Shown: positions 6,530-12,622 of the stretch, one piece after another
Position numbering within the stretch: the first letter of the stretch is position 1
Layout of the letters: every line of letters begins with the position of its first letter
From: JANXVV01 sp038230975
GTDB lineage: Bacteria; Planctomycetota; Phycisphaerae; Tepidisphaerales; Tepidisphaeraceae
Direction: 5' to 3'
Length of the DNA: 12,622 nt
NCBI GenBank assembly: GCA_038230975.1
Contig: JBBRMF010000151.1
Coordinates: 1 to 12,622 of the forward strand
Notes under the pieces: model-generated
What the model saw: only the letters and a program-made list of their open reading frames with translations
Database searches by the model: none
Told to the model about the DNA's origin: nothing
Made by a program: the position numbers and the translations under genes

Positions 6530-8950
6530 TCAGTTCACCGGATATCCTTTGGAGGCGTCATCCAACACGAGAACCCAGTCGTTTTCGGCACCGCTGGTGG
6601 GAGGGGTGAACGACATCGTGCCGGTATTCGGATAGGTGTCGATGGGGGTATAGCTGCCATCACTCGGGTTATACCAAGTGGCCCGCACATTGCCGGATAC
6701 CTTGTTCATGGCCACTTCAAAGGCTTGCCCCGAGGCACTATAGATCAGCGCGTAGCTGCCGTTGGCGTCACGCGTGGCTTGGATGTGATCCGTTCCCGTG
6801 CCTGCACCGGAGGTAATGATGGACTGGTCCGGGATGCGCGAGAGCATCGGTCGGGACTGAATCAGTTTTTTGACGAACTGCATTTGCGTCGCCCCCGGCG
6901 CGTCGAGAGCCTGTTGCCAGGGGGTCATTTGTGCGAAGGGGAAATCGGAGGGTGTGCCGGTAGGCGTCCAGAACTGATAGACGTTCATGTCTCCGTAAGT
7001 CACGCCGAACGCGCCTGCAAATAACGACCAATACGCCTTCTTTCGGATGTCGTAGGCAGTGATGGGCGAACTCCCCACGCCGAGATTGTTAGGGATTTCC
7101 TCATAGTTGGCTTCGGCATCGATTGTGGGTTTGGCGGGGGAAAGGGCGTAGTCGGCGGCGACCATATCGTAGTTTGCCGAGTCGGCTGAGTGGCCGGACT
7201 GAATCATATTAAACTGGACCCGTGGATCGAAGGCGTAACCGTTGGAAGAAGAGAATCCACCGCGTGGGTGGAAGGTGACCAGGTTCGCTCCGCCGCTTCC
7301 CGCGTTAAGGCCGTCTGCCATCGCGTCCCAAGAGGTTTGATAGGTGTTGACGCGGGCGTCTCCACCGAGCATCCAGATGATATTTTTTCCCTTGTATCGA
7401 CTGCCAAGGTACTGGCCGAAGCTGCGGGCGGTGGCGACGGTAAAGGTGAGATTATCCGGCCCCGCAACCTTGTTGCACCACGCCGGTGAGATGGCCAATG
7501 TCAGCCCGAGCGCCTGCGCGTCGCTCACGATCGTGTCAACGTATGAAAAATAGGCGGGGTTGGGTTTGCCTGGATCGTTGTTGAAGAAAGGGGATTGCCC
7601 ATAGAAATTCTGCGGGGCGCTATCATTTACCAGAACGGCCTGAATCACCGTGAACCCCTTGTTGGCCCGGTCTTGCAAATAAAAATCTGCATCCACGCGA
7701 CTCGGAACATTAAATAATCGCCAACCTGTGTCGCCAATCCAAGTGAAAGCGCTGCCGTCAGGATTGACCAGATAGTGGCCATTCGCGCTGATGTGCAGGC
7801 CCGGCAGTTGCGTGATCGGCGAGGATGTCGTGGCTACTTCGTTGGAGTAATTCGAATCGGAAGGGCCATCCGTCACTCGGATGCGATACACATACTGCGA
7901 TCCCATGGCCGCGCTCATATCGGAGTATTTTGTGGCTGTGCCGGCGGCGTAAGCAATCTGCATATATGCGTTGGGCCCCTGAGACTGCAATCGGCGTTCA
8001 ATCTTAAGACCGGTTTGAGAAGTAGAATTGAGCGTCCATTGCAAGCCAACGCCTGAAGCAGTGCCCGTTGCAAGCAGCCCGGAAGGCGCGATCAATACGG
8101 AAGGCGTACCTCCTGTCCCTCCTGTCCCTCCTGTCCCACCGCCGCCACCACCCGGTGTTCCCGGAGTCGTCGATACTTCATTTGAATATGGGGAATCGAC
8201 CGGACCATTGCTCGAGCGGATTCGGTAAACGTATTGCGTTGACGGTGCGACCGATTTGTCGGCATAGCTCGTAGCGGTAGACCCGACAAATCCAACCTGG
8301 ATGTAAGCGTTGGCACCTTGTGACAGCAAATGGCGTTCGATCTTGAAGAGCGATTCGACACCGCCGTTATCAACCCAGTGCAAGTCTACTTCACTGATGG
8401 CAAGGGTTGCCGTCAGTGCGGAAGGGGCATTGGGTCCACCGGTACCGCCCGTGCCTCCCGTTCCACCACCCGTACCTCCCGTCGATGAAATCGCGGCGGT
8501 GGTCTCGTTGGAGTAGTTCGAATCGGACGGTCCATTCGTCGAGCGGATTCGGTAGGCGTATTGCGTCGCCGGCGCAGCCGAAGTGTCTGCGTAAGCCGTC
8601 GCAGACGCGGCAACGAACCCAATCTGGATATATGCGTTTGATCCTTGAGACTTCAATCGACGTTCGATTTTAATGAGCGTTTCATTCCCTCCGTTGTCGA
8701 CCCAGTGGAGGGCGATTTCTTTTGCCGCGCCGGTCGCGGTCAGACTGCTTGGCGCATTTGGCCCGGCTGTGATCACTGCAGCATTCGATATGATCGAATG
8801 CATGGCAATTGCTACGGTTTTTCCCGAAAGCATTTGTCGTTGCTCGAGAGATTCAAGCAAGATCATTTTATTGGAACCGTTAAGAGAACGATTGTCCGTG
8901 GATTCCAGCCTGACGCGTGAAAGTTTGATCTTCGGATGACGCTTGCGCAT
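6530..8950 (-). CDS. Secreted LEPR-XLL protein: three Fn3 modules and a GH140-like apiosidase (DUF4038) with C-terminal collagen-binding-like domain
   Basis: The protein is 806 residues. The start is supported by GAGGAAT (8955-8961) six bases upstream. The N-terminus is strongly basic, then LEQRQMLS (35-42), the LEPR-XLL signature. Fn3 modules lie at about 63-154, 173-262 and 284-376; the first two linkers are runs of Gly-Gly-Thr. From about residue 385 the sequence matches the DUF4038 / apiosidase-like family: GHYLVNPDGSAFTWIGDTGW, then LGGDAR (D531, likely acid/base) and DAEANYEE (E613, likely nucleophile). About 90 C-terminal residues (VRATWYNPSDGSYTPIDTY, WVLVLDD) match the domain named putative collagen-binding domain of a collagenase. 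In GH140 the characterised enzyme releases apiose from rhamnogalacturonan II; activity on that substrate here is only inferred. It has the same N-terminal architecture as the protein at 3001-5628 but a different catalytic domain. A hairpin repeat lies immediately downstream. Confidence 0.87.
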   Translation of the reverse strand: MRKRHPKIKLSRVRLESTDNRSLNGSNKMILLESLEQRQMLSGKTVAIAMHSIISNAAVITAGPNAPSSLTATGAAKEIALHWVDNGGNETLIKIERRLKSQGSNAYIQIGFVAASATAYADTSAAPATQYAYRIRSTNGPSDSNYSNETTAAISSTGGTGGGTGGTGGTGGPNAPSALTATLAISEVDLHWVDNGGVESLFKIERHLLSQGANAYIQVGFVGSTATSYADKSVAPSTQYVYRIRSSNGPVDSPYSNEVSTTPGTPGGGGGGTGGTGGTGGTPSVLIAPSGLLATGTASGVGLQWTLNSTSQTGLKIERRLQSQGPNAYMQIAYAAGTATKYSDMSAAMGSQYVYRIRVTDGPSDSNYSNEVATTSSPITQLPGLHISANGHYLVNPDGSAFTWIGDTGWRLFNVPSRVDADFYLQDRANKGFTVIQAVLVNDSAPQNFYGQSPFFNNDPGKPNPAYFSYVDTIVSDAQALGLTLAISPAWCNKVAGPDNLTFTVATARSFGQYLGSRYKGKNIIWMLGGDARVNTYQTSWDAMADGLNAGSGGANLVTFHPRGGFSSSNGYAFDPRVQFNMIQSGHSADSANYDMVAADYALSPAKPTIDAEANYEEIPNNLGVGSSPITAYDIRKKAYWSLFAGAFGVTYGDMNVYQFWTPTGTPSDFPFAQMTPWQQALDAPGATQMQFVKKLIQSRPMLSRIPDQSIITSGAGTGTDHIQATRDANGSYALIYSASGQAFEVAMNKVSGNVRATWYNPSDGSYTPIDTYPNTGTMSFTPPTSGAENDWVLVLDDASKGYPVN
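8111..8137. repeat. 9-bp tandem repeat coding for a Gly-Thr-Gly linker
   Basis: Three perfect copies of TCCTGTCCC lie in a row, followed by CCGCCGCCACCACCCGG. On the coding (minus) strand this is the GGTGGTGGT and polyglycine linker between Fn3 modules 2 and 3. It is a slippage-prone site whose unit number could vary between strains without breaking the frame. Confidence 0.85.
8437..8487. repeat. Degenerate Gly-Gly-Thr linker repeat
   Basis: A related imperfect run of CCACC, CGCC and CTCCCG units encodes the 16-residue glycine/threonine linker between Fn3 modules 1 and 2 on the minus strand. The copies are less uniform than those at 8111-8137. Confidence 0.7.
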
Positions 8951-8974
8951 CTCAATTCCTCGGGTTTACACGGA

Positions 8975-9002
8975 TTGTTAAATGGATGGGACTCGGGTTC
9001 AA
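8975..9002 (-). promoter_or_regulatory. Candidate sigma-70-like promoter for the GH140-like gene
   Basis: Read on the minus strand, TTGAAC (9002-8997) is followed by 16 bases and then TAACAA (8980-8975), some 25 bases before the start codon. Both boxes deviate from consensus, and the leader would be short. This is a positional guess only. Confidence 0.3.
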
Positions 9003-9099
9003 CGCAGCACTCGGATGCCTCAAAATAGGATTTGAAACGTTGATGCAGTGTAACGGAACTTTGGCCTCAATCAATGAAAAACATTCCAGCGCGGAAATG

Positions 9100-9127
9100 A
9101 AAAAGGAGCGAGTAACCCACGTTACTC
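9100..9127 (-). terminator. Intrinsic terminator of the GNAT-mgtE-aldolase operon
   Basis: On the minus strand GAGTAAC (9127-9121) pairs with GTTACTC (9116-9110) over a GTGG loop, followed by GCTCCTTTTTC. The stem begins within the aldolase stop codon. Orientation, T-run and position all fit rho-independent termination. Confidence 0.8.
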
Positions 9128-9782
9128 AGTTTCGGGCGGTTTTAATCGCATCAATAAATGCACGGGCTTTTAGCGTAATAGCCGCCCAGTCGCGATTGGC
9201 GAGTAATTCTTTTGAGATCAGCGATGAACCCGCGCCGACACAAACGGCCCCGGCTTTAATCCAGTCGCCTGCATTTTTCGCATCGACCCCGCCCGTGGGT
9301 GACAGCTTTAATTGCGGCAATGGAGCCAGCAGGTCTCGAATATATCCAGGCCCAAGCACGGTCGAAGGGAAAATCTTGACGATATCCGCGCCTGCGGTCC
9401 ATGCGCGAAGAATCTCTGTGGGAGTGAATGCGCCAGGCACACTGATCTTGCCATATCGACGGGTGGTGGCGACGACCTCTTCGTCGAAATGCGGCGACAA
9501 TACGAACTCGGCACCGGCGGCAATCGCATCGCGGCAGGTGGCGGCATCGAGTACCGTGCCCACTCCGACCACGGCGCGATCTCCAAATTTATCCGCCAGC
9601 ATTTCAATGCCTCGAATTGCCTTGGGCGTGCTCATCGTCACTTCAATCGCCGGAATGCCGCCTTCCAAAAGCGCTTCGGCAATCGGAAGAAGTAATTCCG
9701 CCGACGGCGCGCGAATCACCGCAATGACGCCAGCATCCAGAACCGTTTTCAATAATTGTTCTTTACTTCTTGGCACGGCCAT
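9126..9782 (-). CDS. eda: 2-dehydro-3-deoxyphosphogluconate / 4-hydroxy-2-oxoglutarate aldolase
   Basis: The protein is 218 residues, the usual length of the class I KDPG/KHG aldolase family. The expected landmarks are in order: VIAVIRAPS with R24, IEVTMST with E47, VGVGTV at 72-77, EFVLSPHFD, VPGAFTPTEI, the Schiff-base lysine K136 in DIVKIFPS, and LSPTGGV. The enzyme splits KDPG into pyruvate and glyceraldehyde 3-phosphate in the Entner-Doudoroff and uronate pathways; related paralogues act on other 2-keto-3-deoxy sugar acids. Its ATG directly abuts the mgtE stop (TAGATG on the minus strand), and GTGGAG within the end of mgtE can serve as ribosome site, so translation is probably coupled. 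No KDG kinase, dehydratase or lyase is adjacent, so the exact pathway is open. Confidence 0.93.
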   Translation of the reverse strand: MAVPRSKEQLLKTVLDAGVIAVIRAPSAELLLPIAEALLEGGIPAIEVTMSTPKAIRGIEMLADKFGDRAVVGVGTVLDAATCRDAIAAGAEFVLSPHFDEEVVATTRRYGKISVPGAFTPTEILRAWTAGADIVKIFPSTVLGPGYIRDLLAPLPQLKLSPTGGVDAKNAGDWIKAGAVCVGAGSSLISKELLANRDWAAITLKARAFIDAIKTARN

Positions 9783-11192
9783 CTAGGTACTCCACTTCAT
9801 AAATAGCTGCGCAAGCCAAAGCGTTAGAAAAAAACCGCCGCAGTCGGTGAATGTCGTCGCGAAGATGGTTGCCGATTGTGCAGGATCAAATCCGAGTCGC
9901 TTCATCGCGAACGGAATCAGCACACCGGTGACGCTGGCATTGATATGGTTTAAGACCAGGGCTGTAAAGACCGTCACTCCGATGAGCATGGCATGCCCCT
10001 GATATTTGTCATGCCCGAATATTCCAACGGCGGCGCAGGCCCAGGTGCTTAGTCCGACGACGATACCGGTCAACAGCCCGATGATGAATTCTTTGCGGAG
10101 TAATCGCCAGAGCAATTTCGGGCCGCTCTCTCCCAGGGCGATCCCGCGAATGGCCACCGCCAGGGCTTGTGCGCCTGCGTTTCCACCCATGCCGGTGACG
10201 ATCGATTGGTATGCGGCCAGTATGGCGAATTTACCGATCACGTCGTCAAAGCGGCTGATGACCCACGCCGCGAGAAACGCCGTGGCCAGGTTTACCTCAA
10301 GCCACCAGATGCGTTTTTTAAAGCTGAAATGCCACGGGCTTGCCAGTCGTTCTTCAGCGCCTGCACCAAACATTTTCTGGACGTCTTCCGTCGCCTCATC
10401 CTGCATGACGTCGACGACGTCGTCGATCGTTATCAAGCCGGCGAGGCGATTGCGCGCATCGACGACGGGCATCGCCAGATAGTTGTACTTCCGAAATATC
10501 CGCGCCACTTCTTCCTGATCCATCGTTGCCGGAACGCTGCTCACTTCCGTCCGCATGATTTCTGAAAGCAATTTTTTCGGCATCGCCAGGATCAGATCGC
10601 GCATCGACAGCACACCGATCAGATGCTTTCGCTTATCGACGACGTACACGTAGAACATCTGTTCGAGCGTTTCATTCAACAGGCGCAGCTCGACGATCGC
10701 CTGTTCGACGGAAAGATCTTCCGCCAGACTGGTGACCTCGGTGGTCATGATGCCGCCGGCAGTGTCTTTGGGATAGCGTTCAAGGTCGCGCACTTCGGCG
10801 GCATCCTTGGCGTTCATCTCATTGACGAGCTGGTCATGCAGCAGGGGGGCGACGTGACCGAGAATGTCCACGCGATCGTCAGGGTCCATCGCCGCGAGAA
10901 CCATCGCGGCCTCGGGCGTCTCCATGTCGTTAATAATCGCGGCGGCTTCAATCGAGTTCATCTCCGCCAGAATGCGTCCGGCGGTTTCCGGATCGAGATA
11001 CTCGGCAACTTCGGCGGAAAAGTCGGGCGACAGCGTTTGCATCACCGCCGCGCCATCGGCAGCGGGAAGCTCTTCGATGCTTGAGGCTACATCGCCGGGA
11101 TCTGTCGCATCATGCTCCTCCTGTTGCGCATCGGGCGCGCCTTCATCCTGAGGATGCTGTGGAAGGTTCGTGGGGCGGTCGTTTTCGGTCAT
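9783..11192 (-). CDS. mgtE: Magnesium transporter/channel MgtE
   Basis: The protein is 469 residues, a normal length. An acidic, polar leader of about 35 residues precedes the helical MgtE N domain (about 36-140, with DPETAGRILAEM and MDPDDRVDILG). Two CBS domains follow: the first from YPKDTAGGIMTTEV (140-200), the second from IMRTEVSSVPATMDQEEVARIF (212-265). A linker helix and five membrane segments occupy about 298-465, containing the family motifs MGGNAGAQALAVAIRGIALGE (about 335-355) and FTDCGGFFLTLWLA (about 448-461, with the pore aspartate D450). MgtE is a dimeric inner-membrane Mg2+ channel closed by Mg2+ binding to the N and CBS domains. It is the middle gene of a three-gene minus-strand block, starting 10 bases after the GNAT gene. 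The ribosome site is weak (TGGAA at about 11201). No riboswitch-like leader is visible in the short upstream gap. Confidence 0.95.
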   Translation of the reverse strand: MTENDRPTNLPQHPQDEGAPDAQQEEHDATDPGDVASSIEELPAADGAAVMQTLSPDFSAEVAEYLDPETAGRILAEMNSIEAAAIINDMETPEAAMVLAAMDPDDRVDILGHVAPLLHDQLVNEMNAKDAAEVRDLERYPKDTAGGIMTTEVTSLAEDLSVEQAIVELRLLNETLEQMFYVYVVDKRKHLIGVLSMRDLILAMPKKLLSEIMRTEVSSVPATMDQEEVARIFRKYNYLAMPVVDARNRLAGLITIDDVVDVMQDEATEDVQKMFGAGAEERLASPWHFSFKKRIWWLEVNLATAFLAAWVISRFDDVIGKFAILAAYQSIVTGMGGNAGAQALAVAIRGIALGESGPKLLWRLLRKEFIIGLLTGIVVGLSTWACAAVGIFGHDKYQGHAMLIGVTVFTALVLNHINASVTGVLIPFAMKRLGFDPAQSATIFATTFTDCGGFFLTLWLAQLFMKWST

Positions 11193-11202
11193 TGGTGTTC
11201 CA

Positions 11203-11763
11203 TCAATCTAACGCAAGGTACCAGAAGATCGAGACTGATTCTTTTACCAGATCGTGATTCGATTGCAGATGCGTATCGAATCCCGTGACTTCGAACCCCA
11301 CTTTTGTCAGAAATTGATTTGCCGGAAAGTGATTCGTCAAAGTGCGCGCGGCGACGGCGCGCATCCCGCGCTCTCGAGCAACGGCGATCAACTGATACAA
11401 CATCGCGCTACCAATTCCTTGTCTTCGCAAATCGTAATCGACGCGAATTTCCAGGACTCGCAAAAGATTCGCGACTGGGTCCAATTGCGCAACCGCCAAG
11501 GCCGCCAGGTCTCCTTCGTGCTCCAAGGCCAGGGCGATCCCATCTTCGATACCCGATAACACTTGCTTCAGTGCAAAGCGACGATCTTCATCCAATGGGT
11601 TTGAGTCGATCAACTTGGCGCGCAATGGGCGTTCTTCAATTTTCCACGAGACATCGATGCCTTGCCCACTTCGGTCCAGATGAAGATAGCGGGTCGATTC
11701 GAGGGTGCCGTCAATTTCAAGCAGGCGGTCGAGGTCGGATAATGTCGCTGCACGGATTTCCAT
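11203..11763 (-). CDS. GNAT-family N-acetyltransferase
   Basis: The protein is 186 residues. The acetyl-CoA binding motif A is clear: LRVLEIRVDYDLRRQGIGSAML at about 101-122, with the R-R-Q-G-I-G loop at 113-118. Motif B follows as NHFPANQFLTKVGFEVTGFD (about 144-163). The N-terminus begins IRAATLSDLDRLLEID, typical of the fold. The substrate is unknown. It is probably the first gene of the operon with mgtE and the aldolase, since its stop is 10 bases from the mgtE start. The start at 11763 lacks a clear ribosome site (only CTGG nearby), so leaderless or weak initiation is possible. It is transcribed away from the lipoprotein gene across a 133-base divergent gap. Confidence 0.88.
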   Translation of the reverse strand: MEIRAATLSDLDRLLEIDGTLESTRYLHLDRSGQGIDVSWKIEERPLRAKLIDSNPLDEDRRFALKQVLSGIEDGIALALEHEGDLAALAVAQLDPVANLLRVLEIRVDYDLRRQGIGSAMLYQLIAVARERGMRAVAARTLTNHFPANQFLTKVGFEVTGFDTHLQSNHDLVKESVSIFWYLALD

Positions 11764-11815
11764 GCCAGCAGAATACCAAGCTATTTGCAGTGTTGGCAGG
11801 GAACACCATCACAAA

Positions 11816-11844
11816 TTGCATCCGGGGTGAAGAGTCTATAAATT
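11816..11844 (+). promoter_or_regulatory. Candidate sigma-70-like promoter for the lipoprotein gene
   Basis: TTGCAT (11816-11821) and TAAATT (11839-11844) are separated by 17 bases; the AT-rich TATAAATTAT block stands out from its surroundings. The predicted start of transcription lies about 45 bases before the ATG at 11897. This is the best match in the divergent gap. Confidence 0.45.
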
Positions 11845-11896
11845 ATCCGCAGAGTCGAATCGAACCAAGCTCACCAACGCAAGAAGGAGCATTTCA

Positions 11897-12448
11897 ATGA
11901 ATCTCTCGTCAAAATGGATCGCGGCCGGTGTTTGCCTAATCTTGTCAGCAGGATGTGTGGATAAGCAGCAATTCGTACACGTTCAAACCGAACGTGATGA
12001 GCTGAAAACAAAGTTGACTGAGTCGGACGCGCAGCGCGAAGAACTGAAAATAAAGCTGACCGAGTCAAAAGGCCAACTGGATAAAACCAAGGCGGATCTG
12101 GATTCCGCCAAGTCGGACCTGGAATCAGCCAAGGCGATGGCGTCACGGACCGAGACGCAGTTGGGTGAGGCAAAGATCGCGTTGCAGAAGACACAAAAAG
12201 AAGCTAGGGACAATAAGACTGCCAACGATCAGACCGCTGCGGAGCTCAATCGCACGCAGGCGACCGTCAAGAATATGGAGGCTCGCAACACCGCATCACA
12301 AGAGGAAGCTGCAAAGCTTTCGACAAAACTGACTGCCATGCAGACGCAGGTCGACGCACTGATGAAGCAGAAAGATGATTTGGAGCGAAAGTTGGATGAG
12401 GCATCCAAAAAGACCGGACCCGCCACTGCCCCGGCACGCAAAACCTAA
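11897..12448 (+). CDS. Small coiled-coil lipoprotein
   Basis: The protein is 183 residues. An excellent ribosome site, AAGGAG (11884-11889), lies 7 bases upstream. The first 20 residues form a signal peptide (MNLSSKWIAAGVCLILSAGC) with C20 as the likely lipidated cysteine; the lipobox SAGC has serine rather than leucine at -3. Residues from about 25 to 172 are an almost uninterrupted charged heptad-type helix rich in K, E, D, Q and A (ELKTKLTESDAQREELKIKL, KADLDSAKSDLESAKA), with no proline. The tail, GPATAPARKT, is short and basic. This architecture resembles periplasmic coiled-coil lipoproteins that connect the membrane to the wall or act as spacers, but no family is recognisable from sequence alone. 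Partial internal repeats are visible at DNA level around 11999-12065. It is monocistronic, divergent from the GNAT operon. Confidence 0.75.
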   Translation: MNLSSKWIAAGVCLILSAGCVDKQQFVHVQTERDELKTKLTESDAQREELKIKLTESKGQLDKTKADLDSAKSDLESAKAMASRTETQLGEAKIALQKTQKEARDNKTANDQTAAELNRTQATVKNMEARNTASQEEAAKLSTKLTAMQTQVDALMKQKDDLERKLDEASKKTGPATAPARKT

Positions 12449-12481
12449 AAGTGCTTTGAACGGTTGAAACAAAGAAAATTA

Positions 12482-12622
12482 GGCTCTCCGCGAACTCCGC
12501 TGATCCTTGTATATCTCAGCCGAACAAGTGAAGAACGCGCAATCGAAAGTGGCCGAAGTTGCGCATGCCGCAGGCTCGCCACAAAATGGCCCGCAGTCCC
12601 CGGTTGAAACCTTCGGTACGGC
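12482..12622 (-). mobile_element. Right-edge fragment of an ISL3-like insertion sequence
   Basis: The fragment contains the transposase C-terminus on the minus strand and, 34 bases beyond its stop, the string GGCTCTCCGCGAACTCCGC starting at 12482. A terminal repeat beginning GGCTCT next to the transposase stop is what I would expect for this family. The other end and the target duplication lie outside the window. The boundary at 12482 is inferred. Confidence 0.6.
12516..12622 (-). CDS. ISL3-family transposase, C-terminal fragment (cut by window edge)
   Basis: On the minus strand, from the window edge, the frame reads RTEGFNRGLRAILWRACG then MRNFGHFRLRVLHLFG and stops at TGA (12518-12516). 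The pattern T/E-G-x-N-x-x-x-[KR]-x-[IL]-x-R-x-x-G-x-[RY]-N-F-x-x-F-R-x-R-[IV]-L is the conserved C-terminal end of ISL3-type DDE transposases, including the last catalytic glutamate region. Only 34 codons are present, so intactness of the gene cannot be judged. Confidence 0.72.
   Translation of the reverse strand, partial: RTEGFNRGLRAILWRACGMRNFGHFRLRVLHLFG

Noticed and set aside
6476..7024. Plus-strand open frame containing KHGRDVHAT
   Set aside because: This is the translation of the palindromic repeat running into the antisense of the GH140-like gene, not a protein.
8028..8228. Plus-strand frame with VPPVPPVPP repeats
   Set aside because: It is the antisense reading of the glycine-rich linker DNA of the minus-strand gene.
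8111..8487. Repeats that could suggest a CRISPR array
   Set aside because: The units are 9 bp, in frame, without unique spacers, and encode protein linkers.
12454..12474. CTTTG / CAAAG pair after the lipoprotein gene as a terminator
   Set aside because: The stem has only five AT-rich pairs, with no T-run on the plus strand.

Overview
The window reads as chromosomal DNA of a planctomycete, possibly of the Phycisphaerae branch. The strongest sign is two large secreted proteins, on opposite strands, that each carry an LEPR-XLL-type N-terminal signature (LEGRTLLS and LEQRQMLS) followed by fibronectin type III (Fn3) modules and a glycoside-hydrolase-like domain. Short palindromic interspersed repeats between genes, including one that can be read as KHGRDVHAT, fit the same group. 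The lineage is inferred from these features, not from a marker gene.

Layout, left to right. (1) Positions 1-597 hold the 3' part of an outer-membrane polysaccharide export (Wza-type) gene, cut by the window edge. (2) About 170 bases follow with a weak terminator, a perfect 12-bp stem-loop and a second repeat-like string. (3) Positions 769-2352 encode a SAM methyltransferase with a regulatory domain. (4) About 650 bases have no recognisable gene; they contain three consecutive small hairpins. (5) Positions 3001-5628 encode an LEPR-XLL / four-Fn3 / TIM-barrel glycosidase-like protein, which ends in a strong hairpin shared with the convergent gene. (6) On the minus strand lie a NeuD/PglD-type sugar acyltransferase (5730-6401), a large imperfect inverted repeat (6455-6523), and an LEPR-XLL / three-Fn3 / GH140-like (DUF4038 apiosidase-like) enzyme (6530-8950). 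(7) A second minus-strand block runs GNAT acetyltransferase, MgtE magnesium channel, KDPG/KHG aldolase. Its genes are spaced by 10 and 0 bases and it ends in a clear intrinsic terminator, so it looks like an operon. (8) Divergent from it is a small coiled-coil lipoprotein gene (11897-12448). (9) The right edge cuts into an ISL3-like insertion sequence, of which only the transposase C-terminus and one end are present.

Functionally, the left two thirds point to the cell surface and polysaccharides: export of a polymer, acylation of a nucleotide sugar, and two secreted enzymes likely to act on plant- or EPS-derived glycans. The aldolase could consume 2-keto-3-deoxy sugar acids released from uronate-rich polymers, but no kinase or lyase lies next to it. 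The MgtE operon and the lipoprotein look like ordinary housekeeping or envelope genes. I see no CRISPR array, rRNA, tRNA, phage or defence system. The parts most worth a second look are the multi-domain secreted enzymes, the palindromic repeats in intergenic positions, and the structured gene-free stretch before position 3001.
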